The position numbers and the translations under genes were made by a program. Of a DNA stretch of 64,000 nt, positions 10,214 through 19,115 are shown piece after piece (positions within the stretch are counted from its first letter, which is position 1; the number at the start of each line of letters is the position of its first letter). The notes below the pieces were generated by a model. That model was given only the letters and a program-made list of their open reading frames with translations. It was not told where the DNA came from and ran no database searches. Origin of the DNA: Chloropicon primus (lineage: Eukaryota; Chlorophyta; Chloropicophyceae; Chloropicales; Chloropicaceae); assembly GCA_023205875.1 (NCBI GenBank), contig CP060755.1, forward strand, positions 558,001 through 622,000, given 5' to 3'.

Positions 10214-10357
10214 AGGGTCAACCCCAAGCAGGGCAACCAACCCAAACAATAAACCTAGAGCCTTTGCTCCCTCCCTTTCAGTGCTTGTACGCTCCAGTCA
10301 ACCCCCTTGGCAACCAAGGCAACCAACCAAGCAATCAAGCTAGAGCCTTTGAGCTCC
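10214..10357. repeat. Imperfect direct repeat, about 60 bp, two copies
   Basis: Copies at about 10214-10270 and 10295-10357 share blocks such as caaccaaccc/caaccaacc, aataaacctagag/aatcaagctagag and gcctttg. The repeat lies just upstream of the minus-strand PH-like gene, in its 5' flank or 5' UTR. Confidence 0.6.
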
Positions 10358-10423
10358 TCCTGGCAATGGCGTATGTTTCAGAGCCAAGATTATTATAAAA
10401 GCTTCCTGAGGGCTGCAACGGTC

Positions 10424-10469
10424 AATTCCTCGAGTGACGTTACTTTTCCTAATTCATCGAGTGACGTTA
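10424..10469. promoter_or_regulatory. 19-bp direct repeat with TGACGT (bZIP-type) cores
   Basis: Two copies of aattcNtcgagtgacgtta (10424-10442 and 10451-10469) differ at one base and are 27 bases apart, start to start. Each contains TGACGT, the core bound by plant and animal bZIP factors (TGA/CREB type). Their position in the middle of a divergent promoter supports a regulatory role, but binding is not shown. Confidence 0.5.
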
Positions 10470-10721
10470 AATTATCCCAATAAAAGGAATTGGATTGGAG
10501 AAGCATAACGCAGGGGTCGAGGGCGAGCGAGGGGCGTGTTTTCGAGGCCAGGTGGAGGACGACGGAGGTTACAGGAGAAAGAGAGAGGCGTGTGAGGTGA
10601 ACATACGTCTCAAGGGCTTTCGTTTGAGCCGTAGATCGAAGGGTTTGGCGTGAATTGGAGGCCCCTATCCATCATTTGAGGAAGGGAGGTCTGCAGGGGA
10701 GAGGAGGAGTTGGTTGGCGGT

Positions 10722-11931
10722 ATGGATGCGTACTTTCGTGATATCTATGGCTCTCGGTGGCCCAAGCTCAAAGAGGCTCTCAAGGAGGACGTGAGGCACG
10801 TAGCCCTGGCGAACCCGTTCAGTAAAATGAGCCAGGAGGAGATTCAGAGGCGACTCGGGGAGGCGAACTCGTCCTCCTCGTCTGAGAATGTTGGCACACT
10901 CCGGTGAGTCTCTCTCCCTCTCTCCCCCCCCTCTCTCTCTGAAATGGATAGAGAGAAGAAATCCAACCCGACGCGCGTCCCTCTTCTTCTTCGGATGGCT
11001 GACTTGGGCGCCTCTCCCCAGCTACCATGCGATCTCGCACTGCAGGCTGATTGATGGACTCGCCAAGGGCGCGACGGACGGCAAGTATCCCGTGCCCTTG
11101 TCCGACTCGGCGGACCTAAAGGCGTGGTACTGGATGGACTTGGGGAGCCTGTTCCCCGCGCTCGCGCTCAGGATACGTGAAGACGAGTCTGTGCTGGACG
11201 TGTGTGCCGCACCGGGTGGGAAGTCCCTCGTCTTGGCGCAGGGGCTCTTCAAGGCGGAGGAGGTGCAAGCCGCGGCGCAGCAGGGAGGGGGGCACCAGGC
11301 CAAGAGGGGATTCCTGGTGTTCAACGAGGTGAGCGCGTCGAGGAGGAAGAGGCTGGCTTGTGTCGTCTCGGAATACTTTCCAAGCCACGTCAAGTCAAGA
11401 ATCCGCTTGACGGACAGCGACGGCACGAAGCTTAGAGGTTCTTACGACAAGATACTCGTGGACGCTCCCTGCTCCAGCGAGCGCCACGTACTGATGCAGA
11501 AGTCCGGCCGTGAGAACGGGTTCAAGTCGCCCAAGTCTTCGTCCACCGCAGTGATCGAGAGGTGGTCCCCGAAGCAGTGCAAGATCTTTGCCAAGCTCCA
11601 GTACAGCATCTTGAAATCTGCTTTGACATGCCTGAAGCCTGGCGGCCAGCTCGTTTACAGCACGTGCAGCATCGCTACGGTGGAGAACGACTTTGTGATC
11701 GAGAAAATACTGCAAAAGTTCGGCCCAGGCAATGGGAGGTGCCACGTAAAAGCAGTGAAGGACTGCGGGTTCGGAAATGCCAAGGACAGGGCCACTCTGG
11801 AGCAACTGGGCTGCGAGCGGACCAAGCACGGGTACTTCATGCTCCCGGACAAGAGCAAGTTCGGTCCAATCTACTGGTGCCTTCTGGAGAGGTCGCAGGG
11901 CAGCGGGGGGGACTCGGAGCATTCAGAGTGA
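10722..11931 (+). CDS. RNA cytosine-C5 methyltransferase, NSUN3/NSUN4-like
   Basis: Two exons, 10722-10903 and 11046-11931, give 355 residues. A second in-frame acceptor at 11020-11021, after a better pyrimidine tract, would add eight residues. The protein is a NOP2/Sun-type enzyme that methylates C5 of cytosine in RNA. Motif I is VLDVCAAPGGKSLVLAQ (SAM binding). Motif IV is ILVDAPCSSERHVL, with the release cysteine in DAPCS. Motif VI is QLVYSTCSI, with the catalytic cysteine in TC. The SERHVLMQ segment after DAPCS resembles NSUN3/NSUN4, which act on mitochondrial RNAs. No separate RNA-binding PUA domain is seen. TGTAA lies at 11955-11959. The target RNA cannot be told from sequence. Confidence 0.88.
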
Positions 11932-12024
11932 GCACGGTTCATAAATCTACAACATGTAACAACAAACAAAACGGGATAAAAATATATTGATACAAATTTG
12001 GTTTTTAACGTCGTTTCACGACAA

Positions 12025-12963
12025 TCAGTCCCCGTCTTCTCGCACGAACGCGCCCAGCGTGCAGGGTTCCATGCCCTCTGTCGCCTCAATGGGGTAGAGC
12101 ACGTGCTTGGGGTGACGCACGGAAATGCAGAGGGAGTCCCTGAACTCTTGCTCGGGCACGGCTTTGCAGACGTCGTCCAGGAGGACGACTTCCCCCTCCT
12201 CCTCCTCCCCTTCGAGGCCGCGCCTCACCATTCTTCGAGGCGTTGGTACGACGGGGACATCCTCTATCTCGCCGCTCCTTTTGGGGGACTCCCCAAGGCC
12301 GAACTTGGACAAGTTCGCTTGGGACACTCGAGCCAAGCGCTCCGGCCTTTCCCGCCAGAAGTTGATCAGCAGGGTTTTCCTGCAGGTCACGTTGAGCGAG
12401 TCGAGGACGCCGTGGGCGAGCCTCCCGTCAAAGATCAGAACCCGGTTCGCCCTCGGGTACGAGAGGACGGACTTCCTCGGCTCCCCCCCTCCCCCCTGCC
12501 CTTGGTACACCTGGTCCACCACAATCGTGGGAGACTGCTTGGGAACCTTGGAGGCCGCCGAGGTGGGCGCCTGCCCCTCGGTCAGGTAAATCACCGAAGA
12601 CAGGATGGGGAACTGGAAGATTCCCTTGGTCTCCACCTTGCTCTCGTCCTTGTCGAAGTGGAACTCCAATCCCCGCCCTCCCGTGTACACCTGCGTCCAG
12701 TACTCCGCCCCCTCCCACTCCTCGCCCTCCAGGAGCTCACCCGCGATCCGCCGGAACAGGTCCACGCTCGCCCACTCCCCGAGTCCCCTCGCCCCGTCCT
12801 CCACGACGACCTTCTCCCTCGGGATCCAGTAGTTCGGGCAATCGCCCAGCTTCTCCGCCTCCCTCTCGGCGAGCTCGTACACATCCCTCGACAGGGCGCC
12901 GTCCACCACCACCACCCTGTACTCCTCCTCCAGGTACCTACCGTCGTCCTCCTCCTCCGCCAT
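12025..12963 (-). CDS. 2-oxoglutarate/Fe(II)-dependent oxygenase-like protein
   Basis: An intronless 312-residue protein from the ATG at 12963. It has the layout of a 2-oxoglutarate- and iron-dependent dioxygenase. The HxD pair is in LEFHFDKDE (about residue 101). A distal histidine lies in GRLAHGVLDS (about 180), and a 2-oxoglutarate-binding basic residue in CRKTLLINFW (about 193). The spacing and the final strand LLINFW fit the double-stranded beta-helix fold. The C-terminal 100 residues are acidic and poorly conserved in appearance. No signal or transit peptide is evident. Prolyl-hydroxylase-type activity is possible, but the substrate is unknown. It converges on the NSUN gene, whose stop lies 93 bases away. 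Confidence 0.75.
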   Translation of the reverse strand: MAEEEDDGRYLEEEYRVVVVDGALSRDVYELAEREAEKLGDCPNYWIPREKVVVEDGARGLGEWASVDLFRRIAGELLEGEEWEGAEYWTQVYTGGRGLEFHFDKDESKVETKGIFQFPILSSVIYLTEGQAPTSAASKVPKQSPTIVVDQVYQGQGGGGEPRKSVLSYPRANRVLIFDGRLAHGVLDSLNVTCRKTLLINFWRERPERLARVSQANLSKFGLGESPKRSGEIEDVPVVPTPRRMVRRGLEGEEEEGEVVLLDDVCKAVPEQEFRDSLCISVRHPKHVLYPIEATEGMEPCTLGAFVREDGD

Positions 12964-13291
12964 GGGAAGGCGCAGGTCGACAAGCCTGCAAGCCTTCCAC
13001 CTCTCTTCCTCTTCCTCTCAATCTCAAACCCAATTCCGTTCCCGATGGCTCTCTTCCACGAAGGTCTTGGCGTCAAGTGAGGTATCGATGGAAAGCTCAA
13101 AGATCCAAGAATTTCGTTCAGACGATCCCCTCGCCCTCTCGCGCCTTCCCTCGCTCTGCCGAACCCAACCGAGTTCCGCACTCCTCCTCCTCCCTGTTCC
13201 AGTCACACTCCTGGCACTCGAACGAGAGAGCGCGCGCGCGAGGAGAGGAGAGGAGCGAGGCGCGAGGGCGCGAGGTGCGAGGTGCGAGGGG

Positions 13292-13390
13292 ATGGACCCA
13301 CCTCGAGGCAAAGACTCTGAGACGAACGAGGACGACCTGCCTCCCGGTTGGAGGAAGAAGCAAAGCAAATCGAGGCCGGGAAAGCCCTGG

Positions 13391-13425
<35 letters not shown>

Positions 13426-14098
13426 TGATGGCCAACGGAAGGAGAAGAGGGGAGAGGAGAGAGGGGAGGATCGATTCATTTTCGATGGACGGACGGATCG
13501 GGGCATCAACATGATCTATTTCGTCGTGCGTGCGTGTGTCTCTTCCTTTGTTTGTTTGTTTGATTGGCTGAACCTGAACGCAATGTTTTCTGTTTTTGTT
13601 CTGTCTGTCTTCATCCTCGTGGGTCGCGTGGTCTGCAGGTACTACATCAACTCCCACACGGGGAAGACGCAGTGGGAGAAGCCCAGCAAGGCCGCGGTGC
13701 CCACTGAGAGGAAGAGGGACAGGAGTCCAGTCATGCGAGGAGGCTCGGGGGAGGAGGAGGTGCAGGTGCTCCACCTGTTGAAGAAGCACCGCGGGTCGAG
13801 GAGGCCCGCGTCCTGGCGCAATCCGAACATCACGATCACCAAGGATGAGGCGGAGGATCTGGTGAGGGGCCTGAGGGAGCAGATCGCGGGAGCGGACGAC
13901 GTGAGGGCCAAGTTCGAGGAGCTGGCGACGGTGGAGAGCGACTGCAGCAGCGCCAAGCGCGGAGGGGACCTCGGCCCGTTCGGAAGGGGGAGGATGATGC
14001 CCAGCTTCGAGAAGGCGTCCTTCGAGCTCCAGCCGGGAGAGATGTCCGGCCTGGTCGAGACGGACTCCGGCGTCCACATCATCTACAGGGTGGCGTGA
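13292..14098 (+). CDS. PIN1: PIN1-type parvulin prolyl isomerase with WW domain
   Basis: Two exons, 13292-13389 and 13639-14098, give 185 residues; the intron falls inside the WW codon pair and its removal restores LPPGW...PWYYINSHTGKTQWEKP. The WW domain (about residues 15-50) binds pSer/pThr-Pro. The parvulin domain follows, with LLKKHRGSRRPASWR (the phosphate-binding basic loop), the SDC-type block VESDCSSAKRGGDLGPFGRG, and the end GEMSGLVETDSGVHIIYRV. It isomerises phosphorylated Ser/Thr-Pro bonds and acts in cell-cycle and transcription control. Land-plant PIN1 proteins lack the WW domain, so this architecture is closer to the animal and fungal form. The intron contains a long GA run. 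Confidence 0.95.
13394..13422 (+). repeat. (GA)n microsatellite in the PIN1 intron
   Basis: An uninterrupted GA dinucleotide run begins four bases after the intron donor. It is purine-rich on the sense strand, unlike most other intronic microsatellites here, which are CT on the sense strand. Confidence 0.9.
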
Positions 14099-15677
14099 GC
14101 GCGAGAGCGTATGCATTCATGATAGGATAAGACACGGGAGTTAAGAAGTTAAGAAGAACTTGTCAACAAGAACAACAAGGTTGGTTGTTTATCAACGTCC
14201 TCACTCATGTAGAGGGTGGTGGTGGCGTGTGTGCGGGTTTCTTCAAGGTGTGCGTGCAATCCAATTGCCGAAGAGCCGAAGAGCCGAAGGGAGAGAGCAA
14301 GAACAACAACAAGAACAGCACCATCCTTGTCAATGACAAATGACAATGATTTTGAGTGTCCCCTTCTTGTGAAGCAAATTCTTCATTGTCATCTCTGAAT
14401 TCTTGAAGAAGAATCCTGCTGGCGAGCCTTGGCCAACACAACACAACACAACAACGTTGCACACACACGCCTTTGTCGTCCAAGATCCTTCGTTCCCGTG
14501 GACTGCACTTGACTCTTCACAGGCCCGTACGTCATCCGAGCAAGAGCAAGAGCAACAACAAGAGAAAGCAAGGCATAAAGCAAACAAAGGAGCACAAAGC
14601 CCAAGGCTCTCTTTCCTCTTCACTTTTTCAGAAGACGAGCTCCTTGGCTCCTTGGCTCCTTCGCTCGGCCTCAAGGTGCGTTGTGTACTCTTCGTGTAGA
14701 AACTCCGTGTTGCGCTTTGTTTTTGTGTTTTGTTTTTTCTTACCAAAAAATGAATGAATTGGCTTGAAATATCTCTCTCAAGAGGGATTTTCTACTCCGC
14801 CGTTTTCAGCCTATTTTTCGCGCGAGTGGAGCGGATTTCTGATTCATTTTTTCTCCCCACTTAGTCGCGATTTCTACACCCCCTGAGGTCGCTCCGTTCT
14901 TGGGAAGGGGGAGGCGCCCACCCCAGCTCAGCGACGAGGCGAAGTGCTGGAGAAGGCGCAGAGCGAGGGAGAGGACGAGGCCTTGATCGATCGTGACTTT
15001 GGTCTGATCGCGAGGGGCGAGCGCTTGAGAGAAGGGAGAGAAGAGAGAGGAAAGACGGGTCACTCTTCTTGTGCCAAGTTGGCTTCTCGCGAAGGTGCTT
15101 GGTTCTCCTGAGAAAGAGGAAGAGGTCTGCGTGGTTTCGTCTTTGCTCTCTTGGTTCTCTTGGTTCTCTTTTGCCTTGGTGTGACTTTGACGCGCGTCAT
15201 GTTGTCGTGGTGTTAGTGGATCGCAGTCGGATCGACACAAGGCAGAGGTCTTCTTTTGCTTGGCGCGGGGTTTCGTTTTCATTGCGACGACGGTGGACCG
15301 CTTTGGCTTCGGATTGGGAAGATCTTCTTCTTTGGTCCTTGTTCTTTTTCTTCTCTTGTTGTCACTGCTTTTCTAGATACTTGTACAAGGTCTGGACGCT
15401 GCGACGCTTTGGGATCGGTGAGTGAGAAAGCACCGGGGGGTGCCTCGCGCCCTCGGTTGCCTCGTGAGGAGATCGGCGCTGGGAAGCTGACATTGCCTCG
15501 TCTCTCTCTCTCTCTCGGTTCGCGGTTTCCTCGGAAAAGAAAAGGAGGAAGAAACAACGAGACACGCGGCGCACGGCACACCCAGGGGGGGAGGTTTAGT
15601 GAAGAGGAGGGGCAAGGGGAAGACGTCGCGTCATTCATTGTTTTCGTTCTTCGCTCACCGATACTGCCATCAATACC
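14099..15677. other. Long gap without recognised gene; upstream region of the telobox Myb gene
   Basis: About 1.6 kb between the PIN1 stop and the Myb-gene ATG. Open frames here are short, low in complexity and start without good ATG context. The region has repeated aac/caca motifs near 14440-14465 and a donor-like GGTGAGTGAG near 15418, so a 5' UTR intron of the downstream gene is possible. No tRNA or conserved protein was seen. Confidence 0.5.
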
Positions 15678-16685
15678 ATGGTCCAGACGAACTTGATTAG
15701 AGACCTTCAGAATCGAGGTGTTGCAGTGCAGAACGGGGACGCCCAGCACACCTACAATTCGCTGTGCATGAACGACGCGATAAAGATGGAGGTGGAGCGG
15801 TCGCAGCTGATGTACAAGCACGACATGGTGGACAGCATGCTGTCCCAGCTCGCGAACATCGACCAGGACACGAACCTCCCGGTGAATAGCTACGACATAG
15901 ACTTGCCGATGTGGATGACGATGGACCAGGGCGATCCTTTCGCGGACGTGGAGCTCGGGAGCGACCTGAGTAACCTCCGGGACAGGTTCTTCCCTGACGC
16001 GAACAACCTCAAGCACGGGGGTGGCCTGGGCGGCCACGGCCTGGGCGGCGGGATGATCCACGAGAACGCGTTGCTCCAGCACCACAAGGCGAATGGAGGA
16101 GGCGGGTTGAACGGCAAGGCCGGGAACGGCTCCTCCGCTCAGCAGCAGCTCTCTCCAAAGAAATCGAGGGGAGGGAGCAAAAAGGGCGGAGCAGGAAAAG
16201 GAGACGGCGCTGCGGGCAGCACCACAAAGCGCCTCAGCGGCGTCAACGGCATGAGCAAGTCCGTGAAGAAGCAGAGCGCGAACGGGAAGGGCAACGGATC
16301 CCCGGGCAAGGGGAAGGGCTCCGTCTCTGCGGATGGAAGCAACGGCGACGCGAGCGCCGAGGGAAGCAATGGGAACGGCCACAGGCGCAAGAAGCACCAC
16401 AACCCGTGGACAGCCGAGGAGACCCAGGCCCTCATCGAGGGAGTTAGCATCTGCGGCGGCGGGAAGTGGGCCGACATCAAGAAGCTCGGCCTCAAGGCCA
16501 TTGAGAGGAGGTCCGCGGTGGACCTCAAGGACAAGTGGAGAAACCTGCTTCGAGTTGCGCTCCTTCCACAGCAGACGTTGAGGCAGATAGAGAGGAAGAG
16601 AGAAGTGAGCAGCGAGATGCTCGCCAAGGTTAGGGTGCTCTCCGCCAAGTACAACAATGGCAAGAAAATTAAATCCAAAGCATAA
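15678..16685 (+). CDS. Telobox Myb/SANT protein, TRF/TRB-like
   Basis: An intronless 335-residue protein from ATG 15678 (accATGg). The C-terminal Myb/SANT domain (about residues 240-295) starts NPWTAEETQALIEGV and ends in the telobox helix VDLKDKWRNLLR, the signature of telomeric-repeat-binding proteins and their plant relatives. The N-terminal 100 residues are mixed. The middle (about 115-235) is a Gly/Lys/Ser-rich, basic and probably disordered linker. Plant single-Myb telobox proteins bind TTTAGGG repeats and also promoter telo-boxes, so a role in telomere binding or transcription is likely. A linker histone-like domain, typical of land-plant TRB proteins, is not seen. Confidence 0.82.
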   Translation: MVQTNLIRDLQNRGVAVQNGDAQHTYNSLCMNDAIKMEVERSQLMYKHDMVDSMLSQLANIDQDTNLPVNSYDIDLPMWMTMDQGDPFADVELGSDLSNLRDRFFPDANNLKHGGGLGGHGLGGGMIHENALLQHHKANGGGGLNGKAGNGSSAQQQLSPKKSRGGSKKGGAGKGDGAAGSTTKRLSGVNGMSKSVKKQSANGKGNGSPGKGKGSVSADGSNGDASAEGSNGNGHRRKKHHNPWTAEETQALIEGVSICGGGKWADIKKLGLKAIERRSAVDLKDKWRNLLRVALLPQQTLRQIERKREVSSEMLAKVRVLSAKYNNGKKIKSKA

Positions 16686-17164
16686 GGTGAGATAGGGGTA
16701 GAGCGGCTTTTGCGTTGGCCACCAGAAAGTTTATGAACTGTGGGCCAGGAGCTGTGTCACCCATTCAATTCTTTTCTATGATACAAAGCTATAAGAGATT
16801 TTTTGGATTCTTACTTGCCCCCTCCCTCAGTTCGTCCGGTCACCCGAGAGCTTTCGATACTTCAATTCAGTTGTTGATATGACAAAGTGGGGTGGCATTG
16901 CCCCCCCACCCCCCAAAAGAAATAGCCTCCTTGGGGTTCAAAAGTCTGAGCTTCGGCTCCGTTGGAGGCTCGGCCCCCGATCAGACTCTGATCTCAAGGC
17001 CAATTTTCAAGACCAAGAGAGAGAGAGAGAGTGGCTGAGGAGCGAGAGCAAACACAACCCAATCACAAGCACGAGCACGAGCACCAGCAGAAGGGCCGAG
17101 CGGATCGCATTGCGTTGAGTGAGCGAGTCTCGGTTTTGTCTTGTTTGGAAAATCGTCGAAGGCC
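16686..17164. other. Intergenic gap upstream of RBM39
   Basis: Between two plus-strand genes. It holds the 3' end of the Myb gene and the 5' flank of the RBM39 gene, with a short GA run near 17022-17034. No gene or clear promoter motif was recognised. Confidence 0.55.
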
Positions 17165-18637
17165 ATGGAGGTGGAGGAGCCGGAGCCTGGCAGGGAGGAG
17201 AGGGGGAGGAGGAGTGGTAGGTCTTTGTCTCCGTCGACGGAGGAGAGGAGGTCGAGGGGCCGGAGGAAGCGGAGCCGAAGCCGGGAGAGGGAGAGGCGGA
17301 GAGACAGGCGAAGCAGGAGCAGGAGTGGCGAGAGGGAGAGGTATGGCGGTGGGAGGAGGTACAACAGGGACAGCAGGGACTCGAGGAGGCGGAGCGGACG
17401 GAGGGAGAGGGACAGGAGGGAGAGGACGCCGCCGGAGGTGATGGAGGAGCGGGAGAGGGAGCGGGACTCGAGGACCGTCTTCGTGAACGGTCTCAGCGCC
17501 AAGTGCGGGGACAGGGATCTCTTCGACTTCTTCTCCGACAGCGGAACTGTCGTGGACATTCGGATCATTAGGGACAGGTACACGAGAAGGTGCAAGGGTT
17601 ACGCCTACGTGGAGTTCGAGGACAAGTCCACCGTGGACAAGTCCCTCTTGCTGTCGGGATCCGCCCTGCTTGGCTCGAGCGTAGAGGTCCGATCAACTTC
17701 CTGGTCAAAGGAGGGGGAGAGAGGTGGCCGCTCCGGCTCTGGCGCCAACGCCGGCGTGCAGAGGGCCCACGGGTCCAGCAGGGGCGACCTCGGGGCGGAG
17801 GGAGCCCCGAGCCCGACTGGGAGAATGCCGCTGAAGCTCTACGTGGGCAACCTGCACCCGGGGGTCACGCCCCAGGATCTCAAATCCATCTTCGAGCCTT
17901 TCGGCCCCGTCGCGTTCGCCAATCTCGCGCAAAAGCCTCAGGCCCAGGATCCCGGCAGGGCGTGGGGGTACGGCTTCGTACAGTTCGCGAACCAGGAGGA
18001 CGGAAGCAAGGCCGCGGCCCAGCTGGATGGCCTGGAGCTGGCGGGCCTGAGCATCAAGGTCTCTGCCGCCAAGAGCAACGCCGAGGTCGGTCAGGACGCG
18101 GCCGCGCCGGGGCAGGCCTCGCTGGACGACGACCTCACCGGGAGCGAAGGTTTGAAGCTGAACGCCAAGTCTAGGATGGCTCTGATGGCCAAGCTCTCGG
18201 GGGGGTCCGAGGCTGCCGTCATCAGCCAGGTCGGGGCCGGGGGCGCCCCCGCCCCCGCCGACCCCGCCCCCGGTGCGGGTGGCCCGAGTTCCGCGGAGGC
18301 AAGCGACCTCGAGATCCAGCAGGGCGTCCTCGGCCCGGCCAGCCCGATCCCGACGGTGTGTATTTTATTGAAGAACATGTTCGACCCCAAGGAGGAGACC
18401 GAGGAGGGCTGGGACGAGGACATCGCCGACGACGTGAAGCAGGAGTGCTCCAACTTCGGCAGGGTCAAGCACATCTTCGTGGACAAGGAGAGCCAGGGCT
18501 TCGCGTACTTGAAGTTAGAGACTGTGGAAGCGGCGAAGCGTGCCCGGTCGTCCCTCCACGCCAGGTGGTTCGCCGGGAGGAGGATCGCCTGCGACTTCCA
18601 GTTCCTCCAAGTTTACGACAAGCACTTTGGACTCTAG
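17165..18637 (+). CDS. RBM39: RBM39/CAPER-like splicing factor
   Basis: An intronless 490-residue protein from the ATG at 17165; the frame extends eight codons upstream to a TTG only. The N-terminal 95 residues are an Arg/Ser/Glu-rich RS-type domain. RRM1 (about 100-175) has RTVFVNGLSAK and GYAYVEFED. RRM2 (about 220-300) has LKLYVGNLHPG and GYGFVQFAN. The C-terminal RRM (about 400-490) is a U2AF-homology motif with the diagnostic RWFAGRRI. The order RS-RRM-RRM-UHM matches RBM39/CAPER, which binds ULM peptides of splicing factors such as U2AF and SF3B1 at 3' splice-site recognition. A Gly/Ala/Pro-rich linker precedes the UHM. TGTAA lies at 18832-18836. Confidence 0.93.
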   Translation: MEVEEPEPGREERGRRSGRSLSPSTEERRSRGRRKRSRSRERERRRDRRSRSRSGERERYGGGRRYNRDSRDSRRRSGRRERDRRERTPPEVMEERERERDSRTVFVNGLSAKCGDRDLFDFFSDSGTVVDIRIIRDRYTRRCKGYAYVEFEDKSTVDKSLLLSGSALLGSSVEVRSTSWSKEGERGGRSGSGANAGVQRAHGSSRGDLGAEGAPSPTGRMPLKLYVGNLHPGVTPQDLKSIFEPFGPVAFANLAQKPQAQDPGRAWGYGFVQFANQEDGSKAAAQLDGLELAGLSIKVSAAKSNAEVGQDAAAPGQASLDDDLTGSEGLKLNAKSRMALMAKLSGGSEAAVISQVGAGGAPAPADPAPGAGGPSSAEASDLEIQQGVLGPASPIPTVCILLKNMFDPKEETEEGWDEDIADDVKQECSNFGRVKHIFVDKESQGFAYLKLETVEAAKRARSSLHARWFAGRRIACDFQFLQVYDKHFGL

Positions 18638-18878
18638 ACGCCTCCCGGAAACCCCAAGCAGCAGGAGGCGAATCAATCCTTTCCAAGGAAGAAAAGGGCA
18701 AATCGTGTTCCTTGGGAGGGGGGCAAGGAAACACCGGGGGAGGAGGATGGTGATGGCAAAACCGGCTCCTTTCCCAAACAAAAAATAAGTCTGCAGCATC
18801 CTCCTATCATCCTCGTAATTCTCCCCTTCGATGTAAAATCGCGAATTACACTCTTTTGTCCTCTTTATTTCGTTTTTT

Positions 18879-18911
18879 TTTGGCGGGGAAAAAAATTCTG
18901 AGTTTCGCGCC
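18879..18911. promoter_or_regulatory. Two E2F-like sites upstream of PCNA
   Basis: The sequence TTTGGCGGGGAA lies at 18879-18890 and TTTCGCGCC at 18903-18911, about 205-235 bases before the PCNA ATG. Both fit the E2F consensus TTTSSCGC or its GC-rich variants. PCNA is a classical E2F target in plants and animals, so location and sequence agree. Function is inferred. Confidence 0.55.
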
Positions 18912-19044
18912 ATCGCCAAAACGAGGAAACCACCGGCGACGAAGCGGAGAGCAACCGAAAGGACGTGCCCTACTGCTGCTGGATTGACGGACAAGAGCTC
19001 CGAACAGGCGAAACCTCTTTCTCTTTCTTTTTCTCTTTTGGGGA

Positions 19045-19046
19045 GG

Positions 19047-19077
<31 letters not shown>

Positions 19078-19080
19078 CGA
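19045..19080 (+). repeat. (GAAAAC)n hexamer repeat in the PCNA 5' flank
   Basis: About five copies of the hexamer GAAAAC end roughly 35 bases before the PCNA start codon, probably in the 5' UTR. Confidence 0.85.
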
Positions 19081-19115
19081 AGCGATCTTCTTTCCACACG
19101 TACGACTAGCCAACC

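Larger units (their letters stand above)
10185..10721. promoter_or_regulatory. Divergent promoter region
   Basis: This gap separates divergently transcribed genes (PH-like protein to the left, NSUN-like enzyme to the right), so it should hold both promoters. A TATA-like tattataaaa lies at 10391-10400, pointing right. A caacgg Myb-type core lies at 10417-10422. Two sets of direct repeats in it are listed separately. Promoter function is inferred from position only. Confidence 0.45.

Noticed and set aside
8607-10343. 578-codon plus-strand frame rich in Trp, Arg and Gly
   Set aside because: Shadow of the proline-rich repeats of the minus-strand PH-like gene; extreme composition and no start in good context.
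11998-13080. 360-codon plus-strand frame
   Set aside because: Antisense of the 2-oxoglutarate oxygenase, whose HxD...H...R motif pattern identifies the true strand.
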